Assembly: GCF_007829885.1 (NCBI RefSeq)
Contig: NZ_VIWW01000001.1
Location: 3,658,001 to 3,722,000, forward strand
DNA length: 64,000 bases
Origin: Streptomyces brevispora
Lineage (GTDB): Bacteria > Actinomycetota > Actinomycetes > Streptomycetales > Streptomycetaceae
Reading direction: 5' to 3'
Position 1 is the first letter of the stretch. Every line of letters starts with the position of its first letter. The notes under the pieces were generated by a model that was not told where the DNA came from, searched no databases, and saw only the letters and a program-made list of their open reading frames with translations. Made by a program: the position numbers and the translations under genes. Shown here in pieces: positions 7,846 to 16,294 of this stretch.

Positions 7846-9804
7846 ATGGCACTGAAGATACGCAGACCGAAGACTGCCGCCGTGGCGCTCGCCGCCACCG
7901 TGGCCGCGGTCTCGTTGGGCACCGCCCTTCCCTCGGCCGCCGCCGGGTACACCGCGTCGGCGGGGCCGTGGAGCGCAGCCGTCGCCCTGACCGGAGCGGA
8001 CGGCCAGCAGACTCTCATCGATGTCCAGGTGGCCGGTGACGGCGCCGCGTTCGCGCTGTGGCGGGACAAGGCCGCCGGGGCCACCGGTTGGGACTTCCGG
8101 ACCGCCGTCCGGCCTGTCGGCAGCGCGACGTGGAGTGCGCCGCACACCCTGGCGACCGGGCGTGACAAGAATTCCGCGGCCGTCCTTGCCGTGAGCGCCG
8201 ACGGACGGGCCGTGGTGACCTGGCTGGACGGCAGTGGTGCAGACGGTTCGCTGGTCGCCCTGGCCGCCGGCTGGAACCCGGCCACGGCAGCCTGGTCCGC
8301 CCCGGCCACCCTCGCCGCCTGGGACGGCCTGAACATGTCCACGCCCCGCCTGGCCGCGGCGGCCAACGGCACCTTCACCGCCGTATGGGACCAGGGCGAC
8401 GGGTACCGGAACTACGATGTGAGGACCGCCGCCCTTGCCCCCGGCGACCGGGCATGGTCCGCACCCCGGACGCTGGGCTCCACCACTACCGGATCCATCT
8501 GGAGCATCGACCTCGCGGTGGCCCCCGGCGGCGGCGCCACCGCGGTCTGGGATGAACTCAACCGTTTCACCGACGAGCACACGGTCTCCACTGCCACCCG
8601 CACCTCGGCCCAGCCCAGTTGGAGCAGTGCCTCCGTGCTGCCCGGCACCGACGCCACATCCAGCAACGTACAGGTGGCGATGGACGCCAAGAACGCCACC
8701 ACCGTACTGTGGCGCAACGGCGCCGACGACCTCAAATCCGCCACCCGTACCGCTCCTTCGGGTGGCTGGAGTGCAGCTCAGACTGCCGTTTCCGCCATCA
8801 ACTACAGCGACGGAAGCGAACCGCTGGCCGCGCCCAACGGTGACGTCACCTACGTGTGGACGGGCTGGAGCCGCACCGCCGGTACCCCTGTTGTGCAGAC
8901 CGTGACCCGCACCGCGAGCACCGGGACCTGGTCCGCGCCGAAGACGCTGTCCACCGGCTACGTCAACTGGCAGGTGGACGCCTCCATCGGCGCTGACGGA
9001 ACCGTGCAGGTCGTGTGGCCGCAGGTGCCGAGCATCGACAACGGCAACGACAACTACCTTGAGTGGGCGGTGCGGGCCGACGGCACCTGGAGCAAGGCCA
9101 CCGCTCTGAACAGCGCACCCGTCGTCGCCGTCCCCAACACCGACGCCCTCGCCGGCGAGGTGGCTGCCGGACCGGACGGCCGGGCCACGGTGCTGTGGCG
9201 CAAGGCCGAGTACACCGGCAGTGGCGGCTACACCTCCCAGGTGTGGTCCGAGTCGCAGACCCTGTTGATCAAGCCACGGATCACCACCAACGCTGCGGTG
9301 AGCGGAACGGCTCGAACCGGCTCCACCCTCACCTGCTCCGCCGCCTGGAACGGCATCAACACCAAGGCCACCTGGTCCTGGCTGCGCGACGGCGCGGTCA
9401 TCTCCGGCGCCACCGCCAAGACCCGCGCCCTCACCTCTGCCGACTACGCCCACAAGGTGTCCTGCCGGGTCACGGTCAGCAACGGCGCGGGCTCCGTCGC
9501 TTCCACCTCGCCTGCGCTGAAGGTCGCGGTCGGCCCTGCCCTGAAGGCCACCACCGCGCCGTCGATCTCCGGCTCCGTCAAAGTCGGCTACAAGCTGACG
9601 GCTGCCCGCGGCACTTGGTCGCCGTCCGCCGCTTCCTACACGTACCAGTGGAAGCGCAACGGCAAGTCCATCAGCGGCGCGACCAAGTCCACCTACGTCC
9701 TGGTGAAGGCCGACCGTGGCCAGAAGATCACGTTCAAGATCACTGCCCACCGCAACGGCTGGACCAACGGCACGGCCACCACGAAGTCCGTCACCGTGCG
9801 CTGA
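7846..9804 (+). CDS. Secreted repeat protein (propeller-like plus two Ig-like domains)
   Basis: A 652-residue exported protein of unknown function. The signal peptide runs to about 33 (hydrophobic core AAVALAATVAAVSLGTALP, cleavage after SAAA). Residues 40-480 contain at least six repeats with W-S-A-P-x-T-L followed by hydrophobic-A-V-W-x-D, like BNR/sialidase-type propeller blades. Two C-terminal repeats of about 85 residues (PxISGxxxVGxxLT, TYQWKRNGKSISGAT) are Ig-like modules common in secreted actinobacterial proteins. ATG 7846 has ACAGGAG upstream. The gene sits between two copies of the same IS1380 fragment (7118-7322 and 9879-10083), suggesting acquisition or rearrangement by IS-mediated recombination. 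No catalytic residues can be assigned. Confidence 0.82.
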   Translation: MALKIRRPKTAAVALAATVAAVSLGTALPSAAAGYTASAGPWSAAVALTGADGQQTLIDVQVAGDGAAFALWRDKAAGATGWDFRTAVRPVGSATWSAPHTLATGRDKNSAAVLAVSADGRAVVTWLDGSGADGSLVALAAGWNPATAAWSAPATLAAWDGLNMSTPRLAAAANGTFTAVWDQGDGYRNYDVRTAALAPGDRAWSAPRTLGSTTTGSIWSIDLAVAPGGGATAVWDELNRFTDEHTVSTATRTSAQPSWSSASVLPGTDATSSNVQVAMDAKNATTVLWRNGADDLKSATRTAPSGGWSAAQTAVSAINYSDGSEPLAAPNGDVTYVWTGWSRTAGTPVVQTVTRTASTGTWSAPKTLSTGYVNWQVDASIGADGTVQVVWPQVPSIDNGNDNYLEWAVRADGTWSKATALNSAPVVAVPNTDALAGEVAAGPDGRATVLWRKAEYTGSGGYTSQVWSESQTLLIKPRITTNAAVSGTARTGSTLTCSAAWNGINTKATWSWLRDGAVISGATAKTRALTSADYAHKVSCRVTVSNGAGSVASTSPALKVAVGPALKATTAPSISGSVKVGYKLTAARGTWSPSAASYTYQWKRNGKSISGATKSTYVLVKADRGQKITFKITAHRNGWTNGTATTKSVTVR

Positions 9805-9807
9805 CCC

Positions 9808-9836
9808 GACGCGGGCCGGTACCACCGGCCCGCGTC
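9808..9836 (+). terminator. Hairpin terminator after the secreted-protein gene
   Basis: A perfect 12-bp stem: GACGCGGGCCGG (9808-9819), loop TACCA, CCGGCCCGCGTC (9825-9836). It starts 4 bp after the stop codon. There is no T-run, as is usual in Streptomyces. Confidence 0.85.
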
Positions 9837-9878
9837 TGCCGATCCGGGACCCGGTCGACTCAGAGGTGGTGGTGGCCG

Positions 9879-10083
9879 GCCTCCGCCCTGGCCCACCTGC
9901 CGTCCGCACACTTCCACGTCAACGCCGCATGGCTCACCCTGTGGGCGATGACCTACAACCTTCTGCGGGCCACCGGCGCACAGGCCTCCGCCTTCCACGC
10001 CAGGGCCACCACCACCACGATCCGCACCCACCTGGTCCACGTTCCGGCCCGGATCGCCCGCTCCGCCCGCCGCATGACCCTGC
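9879..10083 (+). pseudogene. Second copy of a 205-bp IS1380 transposase fragment
   Basis: Bases 9879-10083 repeat 7118-7322 in direct orientation with one difference seen (A at 7217, G at 9978). The fragment encodes the stretch from ASALAHLP to ARRMTL of the transposase C-terminus, with no start, stop or terminal repeat of its own. The remaining gap to 10198 holds no gene that I can support. Confidence 0.85.
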
Positions 10084-10198
10084 GCGGGGCTGGGCACGCA
10101 CAGGCCCTGGGCGCTGTGCGGACCCGGGCGCCGGGCGGTGTGGTGCGGGTGTCAGGCTGAGGTTTCCTGCATCCGCACGGCCGCGAGGGACGCACCCA

Positions 10199-10981
10199 AT
10201 GAACACCGGCAGCTACTACGAGCGCATCGACGCACACCGCTACAAGCCCACCGCCCACGCGAGCGGCGCGTGGAGCACGGACGAAGTGCACTTCAGCCCG
10301 CTCGGCGGCCTCGTCGTCCACGCCATCGACAGGCACCTGGCCGACCGGCCGGGAGACGGACTCCTGCTCTCCCGGATCAGCTTCGACATCCTCGGCCGGC
10401 TCGCCCTCGACGAGTGCGAGATCCGGGTCGAGACGATCCGCCCCGGCCGCACCATCGAACTGGTCGAAGCCGTCGCCCTCATCGCCGACCGCCCCGTCGT
10501 ACGCGCGAGAGCCTGGTGCCTCGCCTCCGGCGACACCGCCGCCGTCGCCGGGGGCGCCGCCGACCGGCTCACGGCCCCCGAGACGCTCGCGCCCTGGGCC
10601 ATGGCCGAGGTCTGGCCCGGCGGCTACATCGCGTCCATCGACGTCCGTCCCCTCGCGCCGCCCCAGCCGGGCCGCACGACCGCCTGGATCTCCACGCCGC
10701 TCGACGTCGTCGCGGGTGAGCCCGTCAGCACGCTCGCGTCCTACATCGCGCTCGTCGACACGGCCAACGGCATCGCCGTACGCCAGCAGCCCACCGCCTG
10801 GACGTTCCCCAACGTCGACCTGACCATCCACCTGCACCGGCAGCCCGAAGGCCGCTGGACCGGGCTCGACACCACGGTCGTCTTCGGCCCGACCGGCCAG
10901 GGCATCACCAGCACCGTCCTGCACGACATCAACGGACCCGTCGGCCAGGCCCAGCAGATCCTCACCGTCCGGCCCTCGTAG
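10199..10981 (+). CDS. Acyl-CoA thioesterase-like protein (hot-dog fold)
   Basis: A 260-residue protein resembling the TesB-like/thioesterase-superfamily proteins of actinomycetes. The N-terminal half has the hot-dog pattern HFSPLGGLVVHAI then LSRISFDILGRLAL. The C-terminal half has SYIALVDTANGIAV and the conserved Asp-containing FPNVDLTIHLHRQP. It would hydrolyse an acyl-CoA or a related thioester. The ATG at 10199 has GAGGGA upstream. It is converging with the DUF1707 gene, and no family operator is seen in front of it, so it may not belong to the TetR regulon despite the related theme. The specific substrate is unknown. Confidence 0.72.
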   Translation: MNTGSYYERIDAHRYKPTAHASGAWSTDEVHFSPLGGLVVHAIDRHLADRPGDGLLLSRISFDILGRLALDECEIRVETIRPGRTIELVEAVALIADRPVVRARAWCLASGDTAAVAGGAADRLTAPETLAPWAMAEVWPGGYIASIDVRPLAPPQPGRTTAWISTPLDVVAGEPVSTLASYIALVDTANGIAVRQQPTAWTFPNVDLTIHLHRQPEGRWTGLDTTVVFGPTGQGITSTVLHDINGPVGQAQQILTVRPS

Positions 10982-11002
10982 TACCGTCCGGCCCCCGCCC
11001 GC

Positions 11003-11593
11003 TCAGCGCGCCTGCGCCTTGCGCTGCCTGCGGCGTTCCAGGAAGTTGGGGTGGCGGATGAGCACGCCGCCCGCGCCGCACGACCCCGTGAGCCGGAGCT
11101 CGGGCGTGCCCGGCAGCCGGTCGCCCGAGGTCTTGTCCTTCAGGCCGCCGAAAGCGGGATTCAGCGTGTCGGTGTCCGCCCGCCAGCCCACCGGGACCAC
11201 GATCCGCACCGACCCCAACTGCGCGTCCACCTCCACCTCGATCTCGCGGAGCCTGCATTCCGCCTGAGTGAAGTCGAGGCGTACGCCGCCCAGTCCGCCG
11301 ATCGCCCGAATCCGCGGCGGCACCTTCCAGCGGCCGGTCCGTTCCGCGCCGTGGATGCCGCCCTGGAGGGTGAGCGGTTCGCCGGAGCCGAGCACGACCG
11401 GCCCGAGATCATCGATGAGCGGCGCGAGTTCGCCGCGGGTCTTGGCCATGAGGGCCTGTCCCAGGCGGGTGTCCAGCTCGTCGAGGTCGATCCGGCCGTC
11501 GGCCGCCGCCTCCCGCAACTGTTCCACGACCGCTTCGCGGTCGGCGTCGGAGGCCCGCATGCGGCCGGCGGATCGCGAGGGCTCAGCAGTCAT
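11003..11593 (-). CDS. DUF1707 protein with C-terminal LiaF-like domain
   Basis: A 196-residue soluble protein. The N-terminal DUF1707 motif MRASDADREAVVEQLREA is followed by GRIDLDELDTRLGQALMAKT, a short helical domain frequent in Streptomyces membrane-stress proteins. Residues 95-185 resemble the cell-wall-active antibiotics response domain (LDFTQAECRLREIEVEVDA, LGSVRIVVPVGW). No membrane segment is visible. The likely role is in envelope sensing or scaffolding, by family analogy only. ATG 11593 is 64 bp from the next gene on the same side. Confidence 0.82.
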   Translation of the reverse strand: MTAEPSRSAGRMRASDADREAVVEQLREAAADGRIDLDELDTRLGQALMAKTRGELAPLIDDLGPVVLGSGEPLTLQGGIHGAERTGRWKVPPRIRAIGGLGGVRLDFTQAECRLREIEVEVDAQLGSVRIVVPVGWRADTDTLNPAFGGLKDKTSGDRLPGTPELRLTGSCGAGGVLIRHPNFLERRRQRKAQAR

Positions 11594-11657
11594 GCACCTG
11601 ATGATACGGACGGCCCGCCGGCACGACGGACCGTTACTCCGCCACTTCTCCGCTCCG

Positions 11658-12062
11658 CTACTCCTCGGGTGCGAGTTGCGCCGTCACCACTCCGTTCAGC
11701 AGCTCCGCGTCCACGAAGTCCCCCGCCTCCGGCGCCCCGCACCGCCAGCTCAGCGGATACGTGTTGCCGTGCGCGGCCGGGATCCCCACGTACTGGTCAC
11801 GGGCGGCCGGGCCGAAGCACTTCGCGCCGGGCGGCCAGTCGAAGTCCTGGCTCGCACCGGGCGCCAGCAGGAAATACGTCCACCGCGCCCCCGCGATCTC
11901 CCGCACGACGGGCCCCGGATCGCCGTCGGTGAGGGTGGCCAGATGGTGCAGCACCGCCTCGCCCCGCACCCCGCGCAGCCGGATCGCGTCGAAGTGAATT
12001 CCGGACAGGTGGAGTTGGAGCCCCGAGGCGGGTACCCATTCGGGGAGTTTCTCGCTCGTCAT
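11658..12062 (-). CDS. Hypothetical protein divergent from Scr1/DUF397 pair
   Basis: A 134-residue protein without a domain that I recognise. It has an acidic end, a VPASGLQLHLSGIHFDAIRL start, several aromatic-rich segments (ARWTYFLLAPGASQDFDWPP, YPLSWRCGAPE) and no signal peptide. Proteins of this type recur next to Scr1-type HTH/DUF397 genes in Streptomyces, which supports a real gene and a shared function. ATG 12062 is chosen; ATG 12074, four codons upstream, is possible but is too close to the GGCGGA ribosome site. The divergent promoter region with the HTH gene is only about 78 bp, so the two are probably co-regulated. Confidence 0.7.
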   Translation of the reverse strand: MTSEKLPEWVPASGLQLHLSGIHFDAIRLRGVRGEAVLHHLATLTDGDPGPVVREIAGARWTYFLLAPGASQDFDWPPGAKCFGPAARDQYVGIPAAHGNTYPLSWRCGAPEAGDFVDAELLNGVVTAQLAPEE

Positions 12063-12140
12063 GGCTACGAGCATTCCGCCGGTTGCGTAGCGTGACCAGG
12101 AGGACACGGTCCACATCAATGTGATGTGGGAAGGGTGGTG

Positions 12141-12962
12141 GTGGCTGTGGGGACGAGCAACGAGCCGTCGCAGGTTTGGAGGCTCGTGGGGGACCTGATT
12201 CGCATCCATCGGGTGCGCGCGGGGCTGACGCAGAAGGACGCGTCGGAGAAGCTGTTGGTGTCGGAATCCCTGCTGGGGGCGTACGAGCGGGCGGAGCGCA
12301 TTCCCGCCCTGGAGTTCCTGCGCGATGCGGACAAGGTGTTCGACGCGGGCGGGGCGTTGAAGGCGTGCTGTGAGCTGGTGGACGAGGAGAAGTACTCGCC
12401 GAAGTTCCTGGACTGGGCGAAGTTGGAGCGGACGGCGCGAGTCATCAGCGCGTACGAGACGATGCTGATCCCTGGCCTGCTCCAGACGGAGGAGTACGCG
12501 TACGCGCTGCACCGCTCCCGCGTACCGGCGTACTCCGAGGCCGAGATCATCCGGCACGTCGAAGCGAGGCTGGAGCGGCAGGCAGTGCTCTCGCGCACGT
12601 CTCCGCCGCGCATCGGCTACGTCATCGAGGAATCGGTCCTGGACCGGACCCTCGGCGGACCCGAGGTACTGAAGGGACAACTGCGGCACTTGCTCGACTG
12701 CGTTGAGCGGTTCAACCACCTGACGGTGCAGGTGATGCCGTCGGCCCAGCACACGCACGCGGGGCTGATGGGACCGATGAAGTTGATGGCCACGGAAGAA
12801 GGCCGAAGTCTGCTGTACGTGGAGGCGCATGGCGACGATAGGTTGATCTCGAAGCCGGAGCCGGTGAGCGACATGTTCGACCTCTTCGGCATTCTGCGGG
12901 CCCAGGCGCTCAACCCCTGGAAGTCTGCGGAGATCATCGAGACGAAGGTGGGGCAACTGTGA
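12141..12962 (+). CDS. Helix-turn-helix regulator with Scr1-type DUF5753 domain
   Basis: A 273-residue regulator. The XRE-type HTH spans about residues 18-75 (IRIHRVRAGLTQKDASEKL, SESLLGAYERAERIP), and the Scr1/DUF5753 domain follows (FLDWAKLERTARVISAYETM, PGLLQTEEYAYAL, VMPSAQHTHAGLMGP). Proteins of this type, like WhiJ and AbaA-associated regulators, control development and antibiotic production with a DUF397 partner. Several in-frame GTGs exist; GTG 12141 is six bases after GGAAGG and fits best, though 12126, 12135, 12138 and 12147 cannot be excluded. It overlaps the DUF397 gene by 4 bp, so the two are coupled. Confidence 0.88.
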   Translation: MAVGTSNEPSQVWRLVGDLIRIHRVRAGLTQKDASEKLLVSESLLGAYERAERIPALEFLRDADKVFDAGGALKACCELVDEEKYSPKFLDWAKLERTARVISAYETMLIPGLLQTEEYAYALHRSRVPAYSEAEIIRHVEARLERQAVLSRTSPPRIGYVIEESVLDRTLGGPEVLKGQLRHLLDCVERFNHLTVQVMPSAQHTHAGLMGPMKLMATEEGRSLLYVEAHGDDRLISKPEPVSDMFDLFGILRAQALNPWKSAEIIETKVGQL

Positions 12963-13207
12963 ACCACGGACCCGGACTGACCTGGTTCAAGTCCAGCTAC
13001 AGCGGCAATGAGGGCGGCGAATGCATCGAAGTCGCCTACGCCTGGCACAAGTCCAGCTACAGCAACAACGAGGGCGGCGCCTGCGTAGAGGTCGCCGCCT
13101 GCCCGCACACCGTCCACGTCCGCGACTCCAAGGTCACCGACGGGCCGACCTTCGCGGTCGCCCCCGCCGCCTGGACCGCGTTCCTTGGGCACGCGGCGAA
13201 CGGCTGA
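12959..13207 (+). CDS. DUF397 protein with duplicated core motif
   Basis: An 82-residue DUF397 protein, the usual small partner of Scr1-type regulators. The family core, W-x-KSSYS-x-NEGG-x-C-x-EVA, occurs twice in tandem: at residues 9-26 (WFKSSYSGNEGGECIEVA) and 29-46 (WHKSSYSNNEGGACVEVA). It is followed by the typical VHVRDSKVTDGPTFAV and a C-terminal AWTAF. Most DUF397 proteins have one core, so this is an internal duplication of about 60 bp. The start GTG overlaps the HTH stop. WhiJ-type models propose that the DUF397 partner modulates the HTH protein; direct evidence here is only the coupling. Confidence 0.88.
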   Translation: MNHGPGLTWFKSSYSGNEGGECIEVAYAWHKSSYSNNEGGACVEVAACPHTVHVRDSKVTDGPTFAVAPAAWTAFLGHAANG

Positions 13208-13355
13208 CCCGCCTGCCCACAACCGATCTCCAGCGCATCGCGGCCTGCCGCCCTGCCTTCGCCCGGCGGCGGGCCGCTGTCGTGACCGAGGTTCCCGGCG
13301 GCGCGGTGGTCCTGTCGCCGGAACCCCACCGGCATCGACTGCGCACCACCCGCCC

Positions 13356-13940
13356 TCACAGCCCCGGCGCCCCCCACACCGGGAACCACCGGGCCAGGTC
13401 CTTCTCCACGCGCAGGTCGTCCCCGAGGGCGGCCCGGACCTGGAGTTCGAGCTCGTTGTCACGCTTCTCGCCGCTGCCCGGCACCGGGGCGAAGGGGTAG
13501 AACGTGCCGCGCTTGTAGAGGTAGACCAGCGCCAGCGGCCGTTCCCGCTCGTCCCGGAAGCTGATCAGGGAGCAGAGCAGCTGCGGGCCGAAGCCGCCGT
13601 CCTGGAGCAGGGTGTTCACCGCGTGCAGGTCGTTGACGAGGGATGCGGTGTCCTCGGCAGGCTGCCGGGTGAGCAGCCAGGTGTAGCCGTAGGAGTCCCG
13701 GCTGAACTCCACCGGGACGCCGCCGCGCGCGGTGTCCGCGTCCAGCAGCTCCCGTACGTCCTGCTGGATACGGGCGAAGGTGCCGCCCTCCACACCCGCG
13801 AAGCACACCGACCCGAGGCCGGTCGGGACGAAGCCCGTCGCCGCCTGGAGGGTGAGGGCGGCGGACGGGACGGCGAAGAGCTGGTCGAGGTCGGGGCGGA
13901 CCGGTTTGCTGCGGCCCAGGATGGTGTCGAGCAGGCCCAT
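13356..13940 (-). CDS. pspAB: PspA-associated protein PspAB
   Basis: A 194-residue protein matching the PspA-associated PspAB family: MGLLDTILGRSKPVRPDLDQLF start, central SRDSYGYTWLL, and C-terminal DNELELQVRAALGDDLRVEKDL. No membrane segment or catalytic motif is evident. It lies 9 bp after the HtpX gene on the same strand, so the two form an operon. The pairing with a membrane protease fits a role in envelope stress or membrane protein quality control. The biochemical activity is unknown. Confidence 0.85.
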   Translation of the reverse strand: MGLLDTILGRSKPVRPDLDQLFAVPSAALTLQAATGFVPTGLGSVCFAGVEGGTFARIQQDVRELLDADTARGGVPVEFSRDSYGYTWLLTRQPAEDTASLVNDLHAVNTLLQDGGFGPQLLCSLISFRDERERPLALVYLYKRGTFYPFAPVPGSGEKRDNELELQVRAALGDDLRVEKDLARWFPVWGAPGL

Positions 13941-13949
13941 GGACGCTCC

Positions 13950-14861
13950 TCAGGGGTGGGCGAGGTCGGCGGAGATGCGAGCCAGCTGGTCGAGGCGCTG
14001 TTCCAGCGTCGGGTGCGAGGAGAGCAGCCGGCTGAGGCTCTCCTTGGAGGAGAAGGCCGGGACGAAGTAGAAGGCGTTGTACGGCTCCGCCTTCCGCAGG
14101 TCCTCCGTCGGGATCCGGGCCATCTGGCCGCTCACCTTGGTGAGGGCGGAGGCGAGGGCCGAGGGGCGGCCGGTGAGCAGTGCGGCGGTGCGGTCGGCGG
14201 AGAGCTCGCGGTAGCGCGACAGCAGCCGGGTCAGCAGGAAGCTCAGGGCGTAGACCACCGCGCTGACCAGGGGGATCAGCATGATCGCGATGCCGATGGG
14301 GTCGTTGCTCCGGCTGGAGCGGGAGAGCCCGCCCCACAGGGCGACACGGGTGATGATGCCCGCGAGTACGCCGAGGAACGAGGCGATCGTCATGACGGCG
14401 ACGTCACGGTGAGCGACGTGCGACATCTCGTGGGCGAGTACGCCCTCCAGCTCCTCGGGCTCAAGTCTGCGCAGCAGTCCCGTGGTCGCGCAGACGAGGG
14501 CCGTGCGTTCGCTGCGGCCGGTGGCGAAGGCGTTCGGAACGTCGCTCTGCGCGATGGCCACCCGTGGTTTGGGCATGTCGGCGAGAGCGCAGATGCGGTC
14601 GATGGCGCCGTGGAGTTCCGGCGCCTGCTCGGGTGTGACCTCGCGGGCGCCCATGCTGAAGGCCGCGATGCGGTCGCTGAACCAGAACTGGGCGATGAAC
14701 ATGCCCCCGGCGATGATCAGGATGATCGGCCAGGCGCCGCGCAGCACGGCGAGCAGCACGCCGACCAGTACCACGTACAGCAGGCCGATCAGGAACATGG
14801 TGGTGACCATGCGCGTGGTCAGACCGCGGTCCGGGGCGTACCGGCTACGGGTTCGGGTCAT
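13950..14861 (-). CDS. htpX: HtpX-type membrane zinc metalloprotease
   Basis: A 303-residue M48-family protease. Two N-terminal transmembrane segments lie at about 20-40 and 44-60. The zinc motif HEMSH is at residues 144-148, and the third ligand is probably the Glu in RYRELSADR. Another hydrophobic pair lies around 157-210. It degrades misfolded membrane proteins by family analogy. ATG 14861 is chosen because GGAGG precedes it at good spacing. The gene heads a two-gene operon with pspAB. Confidence 0.92.
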   Translation of the reverse strand: MTRTRSRYAPDRGLTTRMVTTMFLIGLLYVVLVGVLLAVLRGAWPIILIIAGGMFIAQFWFSDRIAAFSMGAREVTPEQAPELHGAIDRICALADMPKPRVAIAQSDVPNAFATGRSERTALVCATTGLLRRLEPEELEGVLAHEMSHVAHRDVAVMTIASFLGVLAGIITRVALWGGLSRSSRSNDPIGIAIMLIPLVSAVVYALSFLLTRLLSRYRELSADRTAALLTGRPSALASALTKVSGQMARIPTEDLRKAEPYNAFYFVPAFSSKESLSRLLSSHPTLEQRLDQLARISADLAHP

Positions 14862-15014
14862 GGGTGACCTCCAGTCCTCATCTGTCTCCCATAGTGCTCC
14901 TTGACTGTTGAAAGCGGATAAGGATCGGGCGGTACCGCTCGTTGTCCGATGGGGCGGTACGGGGGATTTGGCCGAACAACACCTAGGACTCCCCCATCTC
15001 TTGCGAGGTCCTCC

Positions 15015-15368
15015 ATGGTAGTGACCGAGACCGTCACCTTTCCGCAGAACCGCACCTGCCCGTATCACCCGCCGACGGGCTATCCGAGTGAGAGCCGGGG
15101 TCAGCAGTCGGTGATTCCCGTCCGCCTCTACACCGGCCGAACGGTGTGGCTGGTCACCGGGCACGCCGAGGCGCGGTCGCTCCTGGTGGACCCGAGGCTG
15201 TCGTCCGACCGGGAGAATCCCGCGTTCCCGCTGTTCGCGCGGCGGCTGGCCGAGACCAGCCGGCGGCGCGTCGAGCTGATCGGCGTCGACGAACCGGAGC
15301 ACAACGTCCAGCGCCTGGTCGGTGAAGCGGGCCGCGCCTGCCCCGTACAGGCGATCACGGTGAACTGA
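15015..15368 (+). pseudogene. Fused remnant: cytochrome P450 N-terminus joined to ferredoxin C-terminus
   Basis: An open frame of 117 residues. Residues 1-100 match the start of a CYP105-like P450 (FPQNRTCPYHPP, TGRTVWLVTGHAEARSLLVDPRLSSDR, LIGVDEPEHN). From about residue 101 the text becomes EAGRACPVQAITV, typical of the last cysteine and C-terminus of the [3Fe-4S] ferredoxin normally encoded just after such P450 genes. The I-helix, ExxR and heme-Cys regions are absent, so it cannot bind heme as a P450. The simplest reading is a deletion of about 1.1-1.2 kb that joined the two neighbouring genes in frame. Confidence 0.8.
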
Positions 15369-15511
15369 GCGGTCCGGCGGCCGGGGCGGGGCCCGGTGAT
15401 CGCGGCCGATGGCTGCCCCGTCCCGTCCCGTCTCGCCCCCCGTCCCGTTCGCGAGACGACGGGGCGGGGACGGGAGGCGGCGCAGTACGGAGGCGGGGCG
15501 CCCGGCAGCCG

Positions 15512-16234
15512 TCAGGGCCAGAGCAGCTCCCGCTGCCAGACCCCGGCGGACTCCGTCGCCCCGGTGGTCTCAGCGGCCTCAGCGGCCCCGGCTTCCCGGC
15601 GGTAGCGCAGTCGGATGTGCCGCCGCCGCGCGTCGCCCTGGAAGAACTCGACCTCGCGCGGCTCGACCACGTACCGCGTCCAGCTCGCCACCTCCGCGTC
15701 CGGCTCCTTCCGTGCCCGGTCCCAGGCGGCGTCGGAGGCGCGGTCCAGCTCCCCGGACGAGCCCAGCGCCTCGCTCTGCCGCCCCACCAGCGCGGACGCC
15801 AGCGCCCCGGTGGAACGGGCGTGCAGATCGGCCCGGCTCTCGGCGGCGGAGCACGCGGTGACCGGGCCCCGCACCCGCACCTGCCGCCCCTGCGCGGGCC
15901 AGTAGAAGCCGAGCGCGGCATACGGGCGGCCGGCGAGCTGGCGGCCCTTCGCGCTGGTGGCGTGCGTGGCGAAGTGCCAGCCGCGCTCGTCCGCGTCGTG
16001 CAGCATCAGGGTGCGCACATCGGGCAGCCCCTGGGCGTCGGCCGTGGCCAGGGTCATGGTGTGCGGCTCCACCTGCCCGGCGGCCACCGCCTCGGCGAAC
16101 CAGGAGTGGAAGAGGGGGAGCGGGTCCCGCGGCGCGGCGGCCGGGTCGAAGGCGGGGAGCTCGATGTCCCATACGCGCTGGGCGTGGAGCAGATCGAGGA
16201 AGGACTGCTGTGCGGATGCGTCGGCGTCGGTCAT
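15512..16234 (-). CDS. Pyridoxamine 5'-phosphate oxidase family protein
   Basis: A 240-residue FMN-binding split-barrel protein of the PNPOx family. FMN-contact regions are visible in EPHTMTLATADAQGLPDVRTLML, WHFATHATSAKGRQLAG, LGFYWPAQGRQVRVRGPV and GRQSEAL. The C-terminus holds the dimerisation-type segment VEFFQGDARRRHIRLRYRR. It may oxidise PNP/PMP to PLP or be a PNPOx-like protein with another substrate; the arrangement is close to true PNPOx. Start ATG 16234 is chosen by family length. A GTG at 16291, abutting the thiolase stop, would add 19 residues. It follows the lipid-transfer thiolase on the same strand and may be read from its promoter. Confidence 0.82.
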   Translation of the reverse strand: MTDADASAQQSFLDLLHAQRVWDIELPAFDPAAAPRDPLPLFHSWFAEAVAAGQVEPHTMTLATADAQGLPDVRTLMLHDADERGWHFATHATSAKGRQLAGRPYAALGFYWPAQGRQVRVRGPVTACSAAESRADLHARSTGALASALVGRQSEALGSSGELDRASDAAWDRARKEPDAEVASWTRYVVEPREVEFFQGDARRRHIRLRYRREAGAAEAAETTGATESAGVWQRELLWP

Positions 16235-16294
16235 GCGGCCATTGGATCCCACGGGCGCGGGGCTGAGCGCTTCGGCATGATCCAGCGCCACTCC

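Noticed and set aside
6824..10083. Composite transposon carrying the secreted-protein gene
   Set aside because: The right copy is only a 205-bp internal fragment without inverted repeats, so the two copies cannot form a functional composite element.
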